Below are positions 6,348 through 8,810 of a DNA stretch of 8,810 nucleotides, piece after piece; within the stretch, counting starts at the first letter, position 1; each line of letters starts with the position of its first letter. Location of the stretch: the NCBI GenBank assembly GCA_947581745.1, contig CANPVW010000034.1, forward strand, positions 1-8,810, given 5' to 3'. Made by a program: the position numbers and the translations under genes. Below the pieces are notes generated by a model. The model was given only the letters and a program-made list of their open reading frames with translations, had not been told where the DNA came from and ran no database searches. Source of the DNA: Candidatus Benthicola azotiphorus (GTDB taxonomy: Bacteria; Gemmatimonadota; Gemmatimonadetes; Palauibacterales; Palauibacteraceae).

Positions 6348-7969
6348 CCCGTCGGCTCCTCCGGGAGGATCACGGGCGGACGCCGGGCGATCACGAGATA
6401 GGGCACCGCTCCCGCCCCTCCGACGGCCGCGAAGAGCGCCAGACTGGAAAGGAAGCCTGAGCCCGGGAGGCGCGGCGCCAGCCACGCCCTGGTCGCTCCG
6501 GCGGCGAGCGCAGCCACACCGGCTCCGACGGCGAGACGGATGACCGCCTTCGCTGCCGTGCCCTCGAACAGCGGGCCGAGGCGTCGGCCGAGCCGGGACC
6601 ACAGAAGCAGCAGGTTGAGCCAGGAGCCGATCGCACCACCGAGAGCGATTCCCATGGCGGCGAACGGTCCATACGGAGCCGGCAGACGAGAGCGGGCCAC
6701 GAGCGTGAACAGGACGGCGCAGCCGATCCCGACGGTGACCGACACTGCCGCGAGCACCATGGGCGTCCGAGTGTCCTGCAGAGCGTGGAATCCGCTGGCG
6801 AACAGCTTGAGAGAGCTCGAAGCCACCAGGCCCAGGGCATAAGTCCCGAGCACCGCGGCAACGAGGACGGTGCTGGTCTCGGAAAATGCGCCACGCTGGT
6901 ACACCAGGCGAGTGATCAGGTCGCCGAACATCAGGAAGCACACCGCGGCGGGGAGGACGAAGAACAGGATCTGGAAGAAGCCATTGACCAGGCGCGGCCT
7001 CAGTCTCTCCGCGGTGGCGTTCCGGGACATGTCCGGGAGAGATGACGCCGCGACCGCGATTCCGAACAGGCTGATCGGCAGGTACATCAGTCTCTGGGAA
7101 TAGCCGAGGGCTGACATGGCGCTCGTGCCGACCAGCGTCGCAAGCGAGATGTCCACCAGCGTGGACAGCTGGAAGATGCCCTGGCTCGAAATGACGGGCA
7201 GCGTGTTGCGCGCCACCCTTCGGACCGGCTCCCATCCCCAGTCGAGCCCGGGCCGCACCGAGCCGTTCAGTCTGCGGGCTTCGGGGATTTGGATCGCCAC
7301 CTGGAGCACGCTCCCCGCCAGGGCCGACCATGCCAGCGCCTGCGCGAAGCGGTCGCTGCCAAGGGCCCGGGCCGCGAACAGGCCTCCGATCTGGCAGACA
7401 TTCCATACCGTGGGAGCGACGAAAGGAAGGAAGAACCTCCCGTGGCTGTTGAGTACGCCCAGGAACCAGGCTCCCACGATCAGAGTTCCCGACATCGGGA
7501 ACAGGATGCGCACCAGTTGCGTGGTGAGCTGGCGGGACTCCTCTGCCGCCCCGAGCATCACGACGTCAGTGATCCACGGGGCCAGTATGACCCCGAGGGC
7601 GCTCATCAGAACCGCGGCGGTGAGTACGATCCCCAGGACGGAAGACGCGAGGCGACTGGATGTGTCCGAGGCCTGGCCCTCGCTTCCGAGCAACTCCGAG
7701 TACACGGGCACGAATGAAGCGGACAGGGTCCCCTCACCGAGGAGATTACGGATGATGTTGGGGATCTTGATGGCCGCCCAGTAGGCGTCGGCGACCAGGC
7801 TGGTGCCCAGGAAGCCGGCGACGGCCATATCGCGAGCCAGGCCCGTCACCCGGCTGAGGAGTATTCCCGCGCCGACGGCCGTGGCCGGCCGGCCGCGGAC
7901 TGCGTTCAGACGGTTCTTCCCACCGGAGAGAACCGGTGAGCCGCCTGCGGGCGGGGCCGGGTCACTCAC
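6344..7969 (-). CDS. murJ: Lipid II flippase MurJ
   Basis: MurJ is a MOP-superfamily membrane protein that moves lipid II across the cytoplasmic membrane for peptidoglycan synthesis. The 541-residue product is hydrophobic throughout and compatible with 14 transmembrane segments. The N-terminal family block is intact: GILLSRVTGLARD (35-47), ADAYWAAIKIPNIIRNLLGEG (60-80, described here as two adjoining parts) and SASFVPVYSE (83-92). Residues corresponding to essential E. coli positions appear to be Arg40, Arg46, Asp61, Arg74 and Arg293 (YSQRLMYLP). A 22-residue, Pro/Gly-rich cytoplasmic extension precedes the first helix compared with E. coli. The start is a GTG at 7967-7969 that overlaps the stop of the preceding small gene by eight bases. 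There is no good ribosome-binding site and no other usual start codon before the first conserved residues, so translation is probably coupled to the upstream gene. The 3' end overlaps uvrC. Confidence 0.96.
   Translation of the reverse strand: MSDPAPPAGGSPVLSGGKNRLNAVRGRPATAVGAGILLSRVTGLARDMAVAGFLGTSLVADAYWAAIKIPNIIRNLLGEGTLSASFVPVYSELLGSEGQASDTSSRLASSVLGIVLTAAVLMSALGVILAPWITDVVMLGAAEESRQLTTQLVRILFPMSGTLIVGAWFLGVLNSHGRFFLPFVAPTVWNVCQIGGLFAARALGSDRFAQALAWSALAGSVLQVAIQIPEARRLNGSVRPGLDWGWEPVRRVARNTLPVISSQGIFQLSTLVDISLATLVGTSAMSALGYSQRLMYLPISLFGIAVAASSLPDMSRNATAERLRPRLVNGFFQILFFVLPAAVCFLMFGDLITRLVYQRGAFSETSTVLVAAVLGTYALGLVASSSLKLFASGFHALQDTRTPMVLAAVSVTVGIGCAVLFTLVARSRLPAPYGPFAAMGIALGGAIGSWLNLLLLWSRLGRRLGPLFEGTAAKAVIRLAVGAGVAALAAGATRAWLAPRLPGSGFLSSLALFAAVGGAGAVPYLVIARRPPVILPEEPTG
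6356..6362 (-). promoter_or_regulatory. Ribosome binding site of uvrC
   Basis: GGAGGAG on the minus strand, eight bases before the ATG at 6345-6347 and inside the 3' end of murJ. It fixes the uvrC start within a reading frame that is open for over a kilobase further upstream, and suggests that uvrC can recruit ribosomes independently of murJ. Confidence 0.75.
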
Positions 7970-8246
7970 CCGGCCCGAGTCGGGTGGCGCCCTGTTCGTC
8001 GGATCCCTCGATCAGGCGGCGGACGAATTCCGATTCCTCTCGCAGACTTTCCACGCTCTCGGCCAGGTACTTGACCTCCGCCTCCAGCTCCGTGATGCGA
8101 GAACCGATCTCGGGAGAGCGTCCGGCCTCGTCGCGGGCGGCGATGCGATTCGCAAGGGCCTGACCGACGGAGGAATCGAGGACGATAGCGAGGATCGGAA
8201 TCATGAGGACCAGACCGATGATCACAGCCCAGTACACGCCCACCAC
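7962..8246 (-). CDS. Small membrane protein with coiled coil, unknown function
   Basis: I do not recognise a family for this protein of at most 94 residues. A single hydrophobic segment (about 5-23, YWAVIIGLVLMIPILAIVL) is followed by a linker with several Arg residues (34, 38, 43, 50) and an acidic coiled coil (about 51-79) with heptad-spaced Ile, Leu and Val. The positive charges after the helix suggest an outside N-terminus and a cytoplasmic coiled coil, the layout of phage-shock PspB; FtsB/FtsL-type proteins have a similar size but the opposite orientation. The longest frame opens with GTG GTG at 8246. An AGGTGG element covering those codons is five bases before another GTG at 8235-8237, which is the better-supported start and would give 91 residues. 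The stop overlaps the murJ start by eight bases, so the two are very likely co-translated. The coding frame is supported by this overlap and by its clear domain layout. Confidence 0.75.
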   Translation of the reverse strand: MVGVYWAVIIGLVLMIPILAIVLDSSVGQALANRIAARDEAGRSPEIGSRITELEAEVKYLAESVESLREESEFVRRLIEGSDEQGATRLGPGE

Positions 8247-8305
8247 CTGTCAGAAGTCTGTCGAAGGGCGGCGGAGAGACCGCGCCGCGTCGAACGTTGG
8301 CTAAC

Positions 8306-8810
8306 CTACTCCGCGGGAGTACCGCCAGCAACGCCGTGCGAGACCCCCGCCGGCGAGGCTGGCGGCTCTCCAAGCGCACGCTCACGCACGACTTCGAGGA
8401 ACTCGTCTCCATATCGTACGAGGTACATCAGAGAGGCCACGGCGCGTTCCTGTGCAACTCCGCCCGGAAACAGGTTGTCTGCAGCGCGATGCAGCTGCCC
8501 GATCGCCGTGGTCTCCCGGTCGCGGGTCATGCTGTCCGCCTTCTTGCGCAGGGCCGCCGTCGCGGATTGGACCTGGCTTCGCGCCTTTCCGGCCGCCGAC
8601 CTGAGACCCGGCATTTCCTCCGACAGCGCCCTGTCCACCGCATCGAACTCGGCCTCGACGGCCTTCTCGAGGCTCTGCAGCGCTTCCTCCAGCGCATCCG
8701 GACGATTTCTCGCCACGAGCTCGGTGGCCGCCGACGTGCCGCCGTCGCGCAGATCGTCCGGTGAGGCGCCGGTCTTCGTGAGGAGCCTCTCGATCTTCGG
8801 TTCCACCACT
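8306..8810 (-). CDS. bshC: Bacillithiol synthase BshC (putative cysteine ligase), C-terminal part only
   Basis: BshC is the proposed last enzyme of bacillithiol synthesis, joining cysteine to glucosaminyl-malate. Roughly the last 168 residues of a family that is usually about 530 long are in the window; the catalytic Rossmann-like part lies beyond base 8810, so no active-site residue can be checked. The visible part fits the BshC C-terminal region: PKIERLLTKTGASPDDL near the start, a long amphipathic coiled-coil section (about residues 35-100, with alternating acidic and basic residues), and then the characteristic close QLHRAADNLFPGGVAQER followed by LMYLVRYGDEFLEVV. The last 25 or so residues are Pro/Gly/Ala-rich and poorly conserved. 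The stop TAG is at 8306-8308. A 59-nt gap separates it from the small membrane protein gene, with no intrinsic terminator seen, so read-through into murJ is likely. The assignment rests on C-terminal motifs alone. Confidence 0.8.
   Translation of the reverse strand, partial: VVEPKIERLLTKTGASPDDLRDGGTSAATELVARNRPDALEEALQSLEKAVEAEFDAVDRALSEEMPGLRSAAGKARSQVQSATAALRKKADSMTRDRETTAIGQLHRAADNLFPGGVAQERAVASLMYLVRYGDEFLEVVRERALGEPPASPAGVSHGVAGGTPAE

Noticed and set aside
4404..6401. A 665-codon open frame on the plus strand, antisense to uvrC
   Set aside because: It mirrors uvrC, which has complete domains and catalytic residues. Long antisense open frames are expected in GC-rich coding DNA, and the translation shows no recognisable motif and an unnatural Arg/Pro/Ala-rich composition.
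6348..7406. In-frame extension of uvrC upstream by about 350 codons
   Set aside because: It lies fully within murJ in another frame, is Arg/Gly/Pro-rich without domain signals, and the ATG at 6345-6347 has a strong ribosome-binding site and starts exactly where UvrC proteins start.
8268..8288. 6-bp GC inverted repeat (arms 8268-8273 and 8283-8288) between bshC and the small membrane protein gene
   Set aside because: There is no T run after it on the minus strand, and such GC pairs are common by chance in this composition, so it is not called a terminator.

Overview
This is a GC-rich bacterial chromosome segment in which all eight recognisable genes lie on the minus strand. In transcription order (right to left) they are: the 3' end of bshC (bacillithiol synthase), a small membrane/coiled-coil protein, murJ (lipid II flippase), uvrC (excision nuclease subunit C), an exported TPR protein, a DUF512 radical-SAM protein with an N-terminal PDZ-like domain, der/engA (double-GTPase ribosome assembly factor) and the 5' end of plsY (glycerol-3-phosphate acyltransferase). 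No tRNA, rRNA, mobile element, CRISPR array or phage gene was seen. The gene content and absence of mobile DNA indicate a core genome region.

Taxonomy is inference only. Bacillithiol synthesis together with high GC and a bacterial cell-wall set fits Gemmatimonadota best, with other high-GC bacillithiol producers (Acidobacteriota, Deinococcota) as alternatives. No marker in the window settles it.

Layout. Positions 4467-8810 hold a tightly packed block: bshC, a 59-nt gap, the small membrane protein, an 8-nt overlap into murJ (GTG start), and an ATGA overlap into uvrC. Positions 4260-4466 are non-coding and contain GC-rich inverted repeats but no clear promoter or terminator. Positions 2913-4259 encode the TPR protein, followed by a good intrinsic terminator at 2859-2895 that makes it a transcription unit end. 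Positions 1-2783 hold a second overlapping block: the DUF512 protein overlaps der by 43 nt, and der overlaps plsY by four bases (GTGA).

Functionally the window mixes thiol redox (bshC), envelope building (murJ, plsY), DNA repair (uvrC) and ribosome assembly (der). The poorly understood members are the DUF512 radical-SAM protein, the small membrane/coiled-coil protein upstream of murJ and the exported TPR protein. I found no convincing new multi-gene system. The best leads are the uncharacterised proteins translationally coupled to essential genes.
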